DNA of 17,275 nucleotides. It comes from Chlorobiota bacterium. GTDB lineage: Bacteria; Bacteroidota; Bacteroidia; Bacteroidales; F082. Position 1 is the first letter of the stretch, and the number at the start of each line of letters is the position of its first letter. Both the position numbers and the translations under genes were made by a program. The stretch spans positions 1 through 17,275 of the forward strand of contig JAUXBM010000008.1 of NCBI GenBank assembly GCA_030619415.1. Direction: 5' to 3'. This document shows positions 1 to 6,758 of the stretch, piece after piece. Below the pieces are notes generated by a model that ran no database searches, was not told the DNA's origin, and saw only the letters and a program-made list of their open reading frames with translations.

Positions 1-47
1 ATCGCTCCTCTGTTCTGCATTTGGTCTTAATTATTAATGGTTTTTCT

Positions 48-72
48 TCAAAATTTTGAGGGTGCAAAGGTA
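48..72 (-). promoter_or_regulatory. Promoter (-7 element) for a minus-strand gene beyond the left edge, with palindrome at predicted start site
   Basis: On the minus strand positions 72-65 read TACCTTTG, an exact match to the Bacteroidota -7 consensus TAnnTTTG. I see no good TTG/TTTG -33 box at the usual 19-20 nt upstream. Transcription would begin near position 58 and run off the left edge. A perfect 12-bp palindrome, TCAAAATTTTGA (48-59), covers the predicted start site and could be an operator. An ATG at 20-18 on the minus strand opens a frame to the window edge (six codons), which may be the start of that gene, but this cannot be decided here. Confidence 0.55.
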
Positions 73-103
73 AAATAATATTTGAATTATTTATTGCCTT
101 TTT

Positions 104-268
104 TAAGAGGCTGTTTGGAATTTATACTTCAGTTTTCTTATGTGTCTTTTTAGCCATCTCATCGTTATTTTTTCGACCCATAGCTATGGCTATGCGTCTC
201 AAAAATGCCTCGATCTGACAAAAAATACATCATAATAAATTCTAAAAACAAAATCCAAACAGTCTTTA
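104..268. mobile_element. MITE-like element with imperfect terminal inverted repeats
   Basis: The ends are inverted repeats: TAAGAGGCTGTTTGGA at 104-119 and, read on the minus strand, TAAAGACTGTTTGGA at 268-254. The inner nine bases, CTGTTTGGA, are identical and the outer part differs by one gap and one substitution. Both ends carry TA, which may be a TA target duplication. The interior is A+T-rich and non-coding, apart from a chance-like 35-codon open frame on the minus strand. Near its middle is a hairpin: minus-strand GACGCATAG and CTATGGGTC pair at 8 of 9 positions around a 6-base loop (about 175-198). The element fills the space between the ABC permease stop and the promoter of the gene off the left edge. 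No transposase is present, so it would be non-autonomous. It could also be an old IS end or a conserved intergenic structure. A genome-wide copy count would settle it. Confidence 0.5.
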
Positions 269-317
269 AGTTTTAAGCCTGAAGTTGAGCGATCAGCAAA
301 TAACGAATAACATATGA

Positions 318-1643
318 CTAATTCTTTTGCCTGAGCCATTTCCAGAGAATGACATAGTTCACTTTTTGACCATACATCAGGATGCCGGTGCGATAGATTT
401 TTCCCGCCAGCCATGTGGTTGCAACAAAACCGAAAATAAGAATGCCTGCTGAAAGCCACATTTGCCAAACAGGTACCCCAAATGGGATGCGGATCATCAT
501 GGTAACCGGGGAAGTAAAAGGGATCATGGAGAGCCATACGGAAAGGGAGCTGTCGGGTTGGTTTATTATCAATCCTGACATTGTAACCGAGAAGATCAAT
601 GGAATAGATACCGGTAGCATAAATTGCTGTGAATCTGCTTCATGATCAACAGCTCCGCCAATGGCCGCAAAAAGTGATGCATACAATAAGTACCCACCAA
701 GGAAGTAGAAAATGAAGCTCAATACCATAGCAGAAAGGTTAATGCTGTCAAGAATCTCAGCAACCATAGCGAATTTATTTGGTTGAATATTAATGGTCGA
801 CATCTCTTCCTGCGGAATCATTTGGTTCTGCTGGGTCATCGATTGCAGTCCGGTTGTCATATCGCCACCATAGCTGGCCTGAAAAACAACAATCAACAAT
901 CCCGTAAGGATGATCCAAAGTAAAAACTGTGTAAGCCCGACAAGTGCAATCCCAACTATTTTTCCCATCATTAACTGGAACGGTTTAACAGAAGAAATAA
1001 TGACCTCAACAATGCGGTTCGTTTTTTCTTCCATCACTCCTTTTAGTACTTGCGCACCAAACATAAAAATGAAAAAGTAGATCATAATTCCGGCAAAAAT
1101 GGCGATACCCACTTCCACTTCCGTAAAACTCTGCTTCTCAGAACCATCTTTTTCCACCCGAAACGTTTCGAGGTTTACATTGGCTTTGATTGATTTTATC
1201 ACGTCAGGATCGATGCCTTTAGCAAGCATTTTCTGGTTTTCAACCTCATGCTTCATCACCGATTTGATGTAAGAAGTTACATCCAGTCCGGGTTGTTTGG
1301 TTGAGAATAATTGGGCACTTACAGGAATACTTAATTCGGTTTTTGGAATGTACAGGAGCAAATCGCCCTGTTTGTACAATGCAGCTTCTTTTTCGGTATC
1401 CAGGTCTTGCATGACATTATAAAACTCAATGTTTTCCTGGTCTTTAAATTTGCCGGTGAACCAACCAACTTCATCCAATACCGCCACTCTTTTGATTGTA
1501 CCGTCATTCCAATCAGCAAGCATAGCCGGAAGAATGATCATGGCAGCAATCAATACCGGGCCCAAAATCGTCATGATGATGAAGGTTTTTTTCTTCACCC
1601 GGGTCAGGTATTCGCGTTGTATAATGAGGAGGATTTTATTCAT
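318..1643 (-). CDS. ABC-2 type transporter permease, NatB-like
   Basis: This 441-residue integral membrane protein is the channel half of an export-type ABC transporter whose ATPase is encoded just upstream. A first membrane helix spans about residues 21-43. A soluble extracytoplasmic region follows (about 45-175), and then a cluster of helices (about 178-198, 228-254, 302-330, 340-360, 366-384, 393-414). The segment EEKTNRIVEVIISSVKP (205-221) after the second helix is the hallmark of the NatB/YhaP branch of ABC-2 permeases, whose named members include a sodium exporter. The substrate cannot be read from the sequence. A Gln/Met-rich loop (264-282) lies between helices. The start ATG is followed by MNKILLIIQREYLTRVKKKTF, the usual cytoplasmic N-terminus. 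A gene remnant occupies the space between this gene and its ATPase. Confidence 0.9.
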   Translation of the reverse strand: MNKILLIIQREYLTRVKKKTFIIMTILGPVLIAAMIILPAMLADWNDGTIKRVAVLDEVGWFTGKFKDQENIEFYNVMQDLDTEKEAALYKQGDLLLYIPKTELSIPVSAQLFSTKQPGLDVTSYIKSVMKHEVENQKMLAKGIDPDVIKSIKANVNLETFRVEKDGSEKQSFTEVEVGIAIFAGIMIYFFIFMFGAQVLKGVMEEKTNRIVEVIISSVKPFQLMMGKIVGIALVGLTQFLLWIILTGLLIVVFQASYGGDMTTGLQSMTQQNQMIPQEEMSTINIQPNKFAMVAEILDSINLSAMVLSFIFYFLGGYLLYASLFAAIGGAVDHEADSQQFMLPVSIPLIFSVTMSGLIINQPDSSLSVWLSMIPFTSPVTMMIRIPFGVPVWQMWLSAGILIFGFVATTWLAGKIYRTGILMYGQKVNYVILWKWLRQKN

Positions 1644-1734
1644 TGTTTAAGGCTTTTGTCAGCTTCTAGTATTTTATTTTAAGATCAAATGAATGAGACC
1701 AAACCGGCATTTTAGTGAAATCTTTATAAGTCAT
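1639..1734 (-). pseudogene. Remnant of a four-helix-bundle protein gene (23S rRNA intervening-sequence protein type)
   Basis: An ATG at 1734-1732 begins MTYKDFTKMPVW, which closely matches the usual N-terminus of the small S23/IVP-type four-helix-bundle proteins common in Bacteroidota (recalled motif DFTKMPVWxxA/S). The frame continues SHSFDLKIKY, meets a TAG (1668-1666), then reads KLTKALNNE in the same frame before a TAA. The segment after the stop also resembles the next family segment (KLTKALPxxE). Intact members have about 120 residues, so roughly three quarters of the gene is missing. The remnant ends at the start codon of the ABC permease, as if a deletion had fused the two. A 22-residue peptide could still be made. 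I recognised the family from memory, without a search. The alternative is a chance resemblance. Confidence 0.5.
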
Positions 1735-1789
1735 TGTACTTTATTACTGATCTTGTTTTATCGAACAACTCCTCTTCCTTCGCCTCCAA

Positions 1790-2707
1790 TCACAGCGTCC
1801 TACTCCTACTCACTTCCTTAATAAAAATATCATTTATCGATGGTAAAATTTCCTGAAACGATACTATTTCAACTTGTGGTAATATTTGGCTGAGCAATTC
1901 ATTGGCTGAGACATTGCCGTTGATTTTTATTCTGGAAATTTGCTCATTATTCCTGCTTTCAATGCTTTGGATGTCAATATGCTGATCTGCAAAAAGTAAT
2001 TCTTTGGGAGACCGATAAATGACTTCGAAGATGTGTTCCTTAAACCGGTTTTTAACCTCGTGAATTTCACCGGAGAGTATCATTTTGCTATTGTTGATCA
2101 ATGCGATATTGTCGCAAAGCTCTTCAACAGAAGCCATGTTATGGGTTGAAAAGATTACCGTTGAACCTTCATTCCGCAGATTTAAAATTTCTTCTTTGAG
2201 AATATTTACATTGATCGGATCAAATCCACTGAACGGTTCATCGAAAATCAACAAGTTTGGTTTGTGAAGGACGGTTACAATGAACTGTACTTTTTGCTGC
2301 ATGCCTTTTGAGAGTTCCTCCACTTTTCGGTTCCACCACGATCCAATCTCAAACTTCTCAAACCAAATCTTAAGTTCTTTTACCGCATCGTTTTTTGACA
2401 TTCCTTTCAGCCGTGCAAGGTACACAGCCTGTTCTCCCACTTTCATTTTTTTATACAAACCACGCTCTTCCGGAAGATAGCCGATCGATTTAATGTCCTC
2501 ACGTCGAATCGGATGCCCATTCAACAATATCTTTCCCTCATCCCGTGAAGAGATCATATTGATGATCCGGATCAGTGTCGTTTTCCCGGCGCCGTTCGGA
2601 CCCAGCAAACCAAAAATACTTTGCTTTTTAACTTCTATCGATACTTTATCCAACGCCTTATGGTTGGTGTACGATTTCGTGACTTCTATGGTTTGGAGTG
2701 CATTCAT
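1790..2707 (-). CDS. ABC transporter ATP-binding protein, NatA-like
   Basis: This nucleotide-binding subunit powers the ABC-2 exporter together with the permease encoded downstream. Counting from the ATG at 2707 (305 residues), it has Walker A GPNGAGKT (36-43), the NatA-branch variant of the Q-loop region GYLPEERGLY (76-85), signature ELSKGMQQK (131-139), Walker B LLIFDEP (152-158) with D-loop SGFDP, and the switch His in FSTHN (H189). About 75 further C-terminal residues end in SINDIFIKEV, as in NatA-type ATPases. A GTG at 2710 would add one residue, but I prefer the ATG, which is preceded by AAGG. The dnaJ stop is only four bases upstream, so the gene is surely co-transcribed and probably translationally coupled with dnaJ. 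All catalytic motifs are intact. Confidence 0.92.
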   Translation of the reverse strand: MNALQTIEVTKSYTNHKALDKVSIEVKKQSIFGLLGPNGAGKTTLIRIINMISSRDEGKILLNGHPIRREDIKSIGYLPEERGLYKKMKVGEQAVYLARLKGMSKNDAVKELKIWFEKFEIGSWWNRKVEELSKGMQQKVQFIVTVLHKPNLLIFDEPFSGFDPINVNILKEEILNLRNEGSTVIFSTHNMASVEELCDNIALINNSKMILSGEIHEVKNRFKEHIFEVIYRSPKELLFADQHIDIQSIESRNNEQISRIKINGNVSANELLSQILPQVEIVSFQEILPSINDIFIKEVSRSRTL

Positions 2708-2711
2708 CACC

Positions 2712-3863
2712 TTAGGAGAAAAACTCCCTCATTCTGTCGAAATAACTTTTGTCTTTGGAAGTGGGACTCGGTTTAAAATTGTCCGAATTTTTAAGCTTTT
2801 CCAATATAGCCTTTTCATCCTTACTCAGGGATTTTGGCGTCCACACATTTACATTTATCAGCAAATCACCTTTTCCGTAGCCGTTTACATCGGGTAAGCC
2901 TTTGCCTTTCAGTCGAAGTACTTTTCCGCCTTGCGTTCCTGGCGCAATTTTTATTCTGGCTTTAGAATCAACGGTGGGCACTTCGGAAGTGCTGCCAAGC
3001 GCAGCATCTACAAAACTGATGTAGAGGTCGTGCAATAAATTATTACCATCGCGGATCAAATCAGGATGATCTTCCTCTTCAATCACCACCAATAAATCAC
3101 CGGGAATTCCACCTCTTGCTGCAGCATTGCCTTTGTCGCTTATCGACAATTGCATCCCTTCGGCAACACCGGCAGGGATTTTGAATGTAACGACTTCTTC
3201 ACCTTTTACAATTCCATTTCCATGGCATTCATTACATTTATGTGTAATAACTTCGCCTTCTCCTCCACATTGCGGACAGGTTGACGCGGTTTGCATCTGG
3301 CCTAAAAATGTATTGGTGATTTTTGTTACCTGGCCACGGCCGTTACAAGTATGACAAGTAGATTTAGCACTGCCTTTTTCGGCGCCGGAGCCATGACACG
3401 CTCTGCACCTGACATATTTGTTAAGCTTAATTTTTTTCTCAACCCCCGCAGCTACTTCCTGTAAATTCAACCTGACTTTAACGCGAAGATTGGACCCGCG
3501 GTTGACCCGCCGGCGTGTTCTTCCGCCTCCGCCAAAAGAATCACCAAATCCGCTGAACCCGCTAAAATGCCCACCGAAAATATCTCCAAACGAAGAAAAG
3601 ATGTCCTCAACGTTACTGAATCCACCAGCACTTGCACCACGCATACCGGCATGGCCATATTGATCATACCTGCTTTTCTTTTGTGGATCATTTAGTACTT
3701 CGTAAGCTTCGGCAGCCTCTTTGAACTTCTCTTCCGATTCTTTATCATCAGGGTTTTTATCCGGATGATACTTTAAGGCCATCTTCCGGTAAGCTTTTTT
3801 AAGTTCATCGCCGGTAGCGCTTTTCGAAACCCCCAGGATGTCGTAATAATCTCTTTTTGCCAT
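2712..3863 (-). CDS. dnaJ: Chaperone protein DnaJ (Hsp40)
   Basis: DnaJ delivers unfolded proteins to DnaK and stimulates its ATPase. The 383-residue protein shows the full type I layout. The J domain (about 4-70) has the essential HPD at 33-35. A Gly/Phe-rich linker spans about 75-115. Four zinc-binding CxxCxGxG repeats follow: CRACHGSG (153-160), CHTCNGRG (170-177), CPQCGGEG (196-203) and CNECHGNG (210-217). The C-terminal substrate-binding domains run to the end. Its stop lies 22 bp past the grpE stop region, so grpE and dnaJ form one unit with the co-chaperone partner first. dnaK is not in the window. Confidence 0.98.
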   Translation of the reverse strand: MAKRDYYDILGVSKSATGDELKKAYRKMALKYHPDKNPDDKESEEKFKEAAEAYEVLNDPQKKSRYDQYGHAGMRGASAGGFSNVEDIFSSFGDIFGGHFSGFSGFGDSFGGGGRTRRRVNRGSNLRVKVRLNLQEVAAGVEKKIKLNKYVRCRACHGSGAEKGSAKSTCHTCNGRGQVTKITNTFLGQMQTASTCPQCGGEGEVITHKCNECHGNGIVKGEEVVTFKIPAGVAEGMQLSISDKGNAAARGGIPGDLLVVIEEEDHPDLIRDGNNLLHDLYISFVDAALGSTSEVPTVDSKARIKIAPGTQGGKVLRLKGKGLPDVNGYGKGDLLINVNVWTPKSLSKDEKAILEKLKNSDNFKPSPTSKDKSYFDRMREFFS

Positions 3864-3885
3864 TCGTATATTCTAAATCCTAACC

Positions 3886-4470
3886 CTACTGTCCTACAAC
3901 AACTTTTGCATGACGGATGATTGTTCCGTTTAATAAATATCCTTTTTCAATCACATCCACAACCTTGCCCTTTAAATCATCAGACGGGGCCGGAATTTGT
4001 GTCATTGCATCATGGTATTCGGTGTCAAACGTTTTTCCTTTCGAATCCATTGGTTCAAGACCATGCTGTTTAAGAAAATTAAAAAGTTTGTTTTGTATTA
4101 ATTCAACACCATGAACAGCATTTTTATCTACTTTTTGTTCTTCGAAAGCGCTCAAGGCCCTGTCAAAATCATCGAGTACCGGCAATAAACCTTCGATTAC
4201 ATCCTTGCCGGCCGTTTTGATCAAATCCAGTTTTTCAGCATTCGACCGCTTGCGGTAATTATCAAAATCAGAAAACAAACGAAGGTATTTATCATTTAAT
4301 TCAGCATATTGATACTGAAGCTCTTCGAGTTCTTCGGATTTCGTTGGTTTCTTTTTCTTCGATTTCGGTTTTTTCAACTTGGTTTCCTCAGCAGTTGCTT
4401 TTTCCTCATCAGCAACTTCCTGCTCTTTTACTTCCTCCTTGTTATTATTCAATTTTTCTTCTTTGTTCAT
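3886..4470 (-). CDS. grpE: Nucleotide exchange factor GrpE
   Basis: GrpE releases ADP from DnaK and works with DnaJ, which is encoded immediately downstream. From the ATG at 4470 the product has 194 residues. A very charged, disordered N-terminus of about 45 residues (many Glu and Lys) is followed by a long helix that would form the dimer stalk (about 46-95, including FSDFDNYRKR). Then come the family motif LPVLDDFDRA (96-105) and the C-terminal beta domain ending GYLLNGTIIRHAKVVVG. The open frame extends 20 codons upstream to a TTG, but that segment (TANIDWQKICSLRSC) looks non-coding and carries the inverted repeat described separately, so the ATG is preferred. There is no strong ribosome binding site, as is usual in this phylum. 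Confidence 0.96.
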   Translation of the reverse strand: MNKEEKLNNNKEEVKEQEVADEEKATAEETKLKKPKSKKKKPTKSEELEELQYQYAELNDKYLRLFSDFDNYRKRSNAEKLDLIKTAGKDVIEGLLPVLDDFDRALSAFEEQKVDKNAVHGVELIQNKLFNFLKQHGLEPMDSKGKTFDTEYHDAMTQIPAPSDDLKGKVVDVIEKGYLLNGTIIRHAKVVVGQ

Positions 4471-4507
4471 CTTAAAATAATTACAGCTTCTTAGAGAGCA
4501 AATTTTT

Positions 4508-4546
4508 TGCCAATCGATGTTTGCGGTCAAATTGGCAGCGAAGGTA
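4508..4546 (-). promoter_or_regulatory. Inverted repeat and possible promoter in the grpE leader
   Basis: Between the murA stop and the grpE start, the minus strand has TACCTTCG at 4546-4539, one mismatch from the TAnnTTTG -7 consensus. Immediately downstream of it is a perfect 7-bp inverted repeat, TGCCAAT / ATTGGCA (4537-4531 and 4514-4508), with a 16-base spacer. This could be an operator at the start of a grpE-dnaJ transcript or a hairpin in its leader. It is not the CIRCE element (TTAGCACTC-N9-GAGTGCTAA). No T-run follows, so it is not an intrinsic terminator. I see no convincing -33 box. Confidence 0.35.
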
Positions 4547-4568
4547 ATGGTAAAATGTGGTATTGGAA

Positions 4569-5873
4569 TTAAATGCGTTCGATGTCAGCACCAAGCAATT
4601 TCAATCGTTTATCAATGTTTTGGTAGCCACGGTCGATTTGTTCGATATTTTCGATAATGCTGGTTCCGTTGGCAGAAAGTGCAGCGATCAGGAGCGCCAC
4701 CCCGGCACGAATGTCAGGCGAACTCATATTGATTCCACGCAAAGGCGATTCATGATTCAGTCCAATAACTGTTGCCCGATGTGGATCGCAGAGAATGATA
4801 CGGGCTCCCATATCAATCAGTTTGTCGACAAAAAATAAGCGGCTCTCAAACATTTTCTGATGAATGAGTACACTGCCTTTGGCCTGCGTTGCCACAACCA
4901 AAACAATACTGATCAGGTCGGGTGTAAATCCTGGCCATGGGGCGTCATCAATCTTCATAATTGAACCATCGATAAATGTTTCGATGACATATTCTTTTTT
5001 TGCTGTCACAAAAATATCACTGCCTTGTTGTTCAACCTGCACGCCTAACCTTTTAAATGTTTCGGGTATGCGTCCCAAATCATCGCAATTCACATTTTTA
5101 ATGGTGATGGAAGATTGCGTCATTGCCGCGAGGCCAATAAAACTGCCCACCTCAATCATATCGGCAAGCAGGGTGTGCGAAGTGCCACCAAGTTGCTTAA
5201 CGCCTTCGATGGTTAGCAGGTTGGAGCCAATGCCCGCAATCCTGGCACCCATCCTGTTCAGCATTTTGCTGAGCTGAACAATGTAAGGTTCGCTTGCAGC
5301 ATTGAAAATAGTTGTTTTTCCTTTTGCCAAAACTGCCGCCATCAATATATTGGCCGTTCCGGTTACAGAAGCCTCTTCGAGCAGCATATAAGCTCCTTTT
5401 AGGTTATGACCTTTTATGTGATAGCTTTTCTCTGTTTCGTTATACTTAAACTCGGCCCCTAATTTTTGCAAACCAATGAAATGGGTATCTAACCTGCGCC
5501 GGCCGATTTTATCCCCTCCAGGCTGTGGCAAAAACCCAATACCGAATCGTGCGAGTAAAGGTCCCATAACCATTATACTACCCCGGATACTTGTTGCCTC
5601 TTTGTAAAACTCTTTCGTTTTTAAATAATCAAGGTGGATATCGGATGCTTTAAAAATAAATTCGTTTTCTTCAGGCTTTGTAACCTGCACACCCAATCCG
5701 GTCAACAACTGAATAAGCAGGTTAACATCCAGGATATCGGGCACATTTTTTACGTGAACTTCTTCGTGCGTAAGTAATACAGCCGATATGATTTGTAAAG
5801 CTTCATTTTTGGCTCCCTGCGGAATTATCTCACCAGATAACCGACGTCCGCCTGTGATTTTAAAAGCACCCAT
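4569..5873 (-). CDS. murA: UDP-N-acetylglucosamine 1-carboxyvinyltransferase MurA, Asp-type active site
   Basis: MurA transfers enolpyruvate from phosphoenolpyruvate to UDP-GlcNAc, the first committed step of peptidoglycan synthesis, in the cytoplasm. From the ATG at 5873 the protein has 434 residues. It begins GAFKITGGRRLSGEI and carries the substrate-binding Lys-Asn (22-23, in PQGAKNEAL) and an Arg in SIRGS (R97). The flexible active-site loop reads LPQPGGDKIGRRRLDTH. In E. coli this loop is PGGCxIG with Cys115 as the acid/base residue and fosfomycin target; here it is Asp (D121). Asp-type MurA enzymes are active but insensitive to fosfomycin. The frame extends 13 codons upstream to a TTG through a predicted hairpin, so the internal ATG is chosen. 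DUF4290 lies upstream, as it commonly does in this phylum. Confidence 0.96.
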   Translation of the reverse strand: MGAFKITGGRRLSGEIIPQGAKNEALQIISAVLLTHEEVHVKNVPDILDVNLLIQLLTGLGVQVTKPEENEFIFKASDIHLDYLKTKEFYKEATSIRGSIMVMGPLLARFGIGFLPQPGGDKIGRRRLDTHFIGLQKLGAEFKYNETEKSYHIKGHNLKGAYMLLEEASVTGTANILMAAVLAKGKTTIFNAASEPYIVQLSKMLNRMGARIAGIGSNLLTIEGVKQLGGTSHTLLADMIEVGSFIGLAAMTQSSITIKNVNCDDLGRIPETFKRLGVQVEQQGSDIFVTAKKEYVIETFIDGSIMKIDDAPWPGFTPDLISIVLVVATQAKGSVLIHQKMFESRLFFVDKLIDMGARIILCDPHRATVIGLNHESPLRGINMSSPDIRAGVALLIAALSANGTSIIENIEQIDRGYQNIDKRLKLLGADIERI

Positions 5874-5900
5874 GTTTTTAAGATTAGGAATATTAAATAA

Positions 5901-5934
5901 ACGAAAAAACAACCAGTTTATGGTTGTTCTTCGT
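5901..5934 (-). terminator. Hairpin between DUF4290 and murA (terminator or attenuator candidate)
   Basis: On the minus strand AACAACCA (5928-5921), a five-base loop and TGGTTGTT (5915-5908) form a perfect 8-bp stem. An outer stem, ACGAA (5934-5930) with TTCGT (5905-5901), follows after a small internal loop. The 3' arm runs into six consecutive T residues, so the inner stem alone resembles a weak intrinsic terminator. It ends 27 bp before the murA ATG and 36 bp after the DUF4290 stop. It could reduce read-through into murA or structure its leader. The stem has only three G-C pairs, so strong termination is doubtful. Confidence 0.45.
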
Positions 5935-5970
5935 AAATTGTTTTACACTTTAAAAAGTGGATTAACCGGC

Positions 5971-6606
5971 TTAAAAATTCTTTGAGTAATGCCTGCGCTT
6001 TCCGTTTCCATCTTTGCCCCTTGACTGGAATTTTTTCTTTTTTGGTTTGTTGCGCGAAAGGATTTCCGGTGTGGCTGCAAGCTTTTGCGATTCTGTCAAG
6101 ACCAGTTTATGGTTTGAAAGTTCCCCAAGGTGCTTGATAATGGTCTCATCATTTACCGAATCACGGTTCCAGTTTAGATAGGACTTTTTCAAGTGGTTGG
6201 CAATGGTCAGTATTAAAGCCTCTTTTTCGGCTCCCTCTTCAAAGTCAATGGCTTTTTGAATCATCGCTTCGATGTTTTTACCGTAATGAGGATACCTGAT
6301 TTTTCCATCACTGTACGGAACTTGTTCCGGTTTCCTGGTTAATTGATCCCGGCTTGGCGGAGGAAAAGGACTTTCGATTTCCAGTTTGAAGTCGGAGATG
6401 ATATACAAATGATCCCACAACGATCTCTGGTATTCTTTTGATTCACGAACACCAGGATTGATATGCGACATGATGTTAACAATTACATGTGCAGCCTCTG
6501 TGCGTTTCTCGCGATCCTGCATAGTTGTTGTAAAATCAACCATTTTCTGAATATTGCGACCATATTCAGGTATAATCATCTTTCCACGTTGCGTGTTGTA
6601 TTCCAT
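5971..6606 (-). CDS. DUF4290 domain-containing protein
   Basis: This 211-residue soluble protein of unknown function belongs to a family confined mainly to Bacteroidota and typically found directly upstream of murA, as here. The N-terminal two thirds contain two related segments, IIPEYGRNIQKMVD (11-24) and RYPHYGKNIEAMIQKAID (about 104-121), which suggests an internal duplication. The central motif PFPPPSRDQL lies between them. The last 30 residues are strongly basic (NKPKKKKFQSRGKDGNGKRR), which suggests nucleic-acid or ribosome contact, but this is inference. It has no signal peptide and no membrane helix. The ATG at 6606 follows a good promoter. No enzymatic motif is visible, and linkage to cell-wall synthesis rests only on position. 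Confidence 0.88.
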   Translation of the reverse strand: MEYNTQRGKMIIPEYGRNIQKMVDFTTTMQDREKRTEAAHVIVNIMSHINPGVRESKEYQRSLWDHLYIISDFKLEIESPFPPPSRDQLTRKPEQVPYSDGKIRYPHYGKNIEAMIQKAIDFEEGAEKEALILTIANHLKKSYLNWNRDSVNDETIIKHLGELSNHKLVLTESQKLAATPEILSRNKPKKKKFQSRGKDGNGKRRHYSKNF

Positions 6607-6656
6607 GATGTGATTTTGTGAAAGTGTAATAACCTATTGAGGAATAAAATATTGTG

Positions 6657-6664
6657 CAAAGGTA
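6657..6664 (-). promoter_or_regulatory. Promoter -7 element for the DUF4290-murA unit
   Basis: The minus strand reads TACCTTTG at 6664-6657, an exact TAnnTTTG match. The predicted transcript starts near 6650 and has a leader of about 45 nt before the DUF4290 ATG. No TTG/TTTG -33 box is visible at the normal distance. That place is occupied by a short 8-bp direct repeat (6676-6691). Confidence 0.6.
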
Positions 6665-6675
6665 CGAAATTTTGT

Positions 6676-6691
6676 TGGAGTAGTGGAGTGG
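6676..6691. repeat. Two-copy 8-bp tandem repeat upstream of the DUF4290 promoter
   Basis: Plus-strand units TGGAGTAG (6676-6683) and TGGAGTGG (6684-6691) follow each other and differ at one base. They sit 12 bp upstream of the -7 element, across the expected -33 position. Two copies alone could be chance. I list it because two longer arrays with 7-bp and 9-bp periods occur in other intergenic spaces of this window. Confidence 0.35.
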
Positions 6692-6737
6692 TTTAAAATT
6701 GGAATATTCATTTGGTATAATTCACCCTGCGTCGCCG

Positions 6738-6750
6738 CGGGAAATTCCCG
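6738..6750. repeat. 13-bp palindrome just after pcrA
   Basis: CGGGAA, a central A, and TTCCCG form a perfect inverted repeat starting 8 bp after the pcrA stop codon. As RNA it would be a 5-bp G+C-rich stem with a 3-base loop. There is no T-run on the minus strand after it, so it does not qualify as a standard terminator. It could be a processing or read-through structure, or an operator upstream of the DUF4290 promoter. Confidence 0.35.
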
Positions 6751-6758
6751 GTTCTGGT

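Noticed and set aside
124..235. 35-codon open frame on the minus strand within the MITE-like element, with basic C-terminus
   Set aside because: It lacks a ribosome binding site and its only ATG codons are internal; the length is easily reached by chance. It is kept only as a remark under the element.
199..537. 112-codon minus-strand frame running from the permease end into the MITE-like element
   Set aside because: It overlaps the conserved C-terminus of the permease in another frame and ends inside the repeat element; it is a spurious frame.
4508..4537. CIRCE heat-shock operator upstream of grpE
   Set aside because: The inverted repeat present there has neither the arms nor the 9-bp spacer of CIRCE.
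4864..5277. 137-codon open frame on the plus strand inside murA
   Set aside because: It is antisense to intact murA, with no promoter and no known family.
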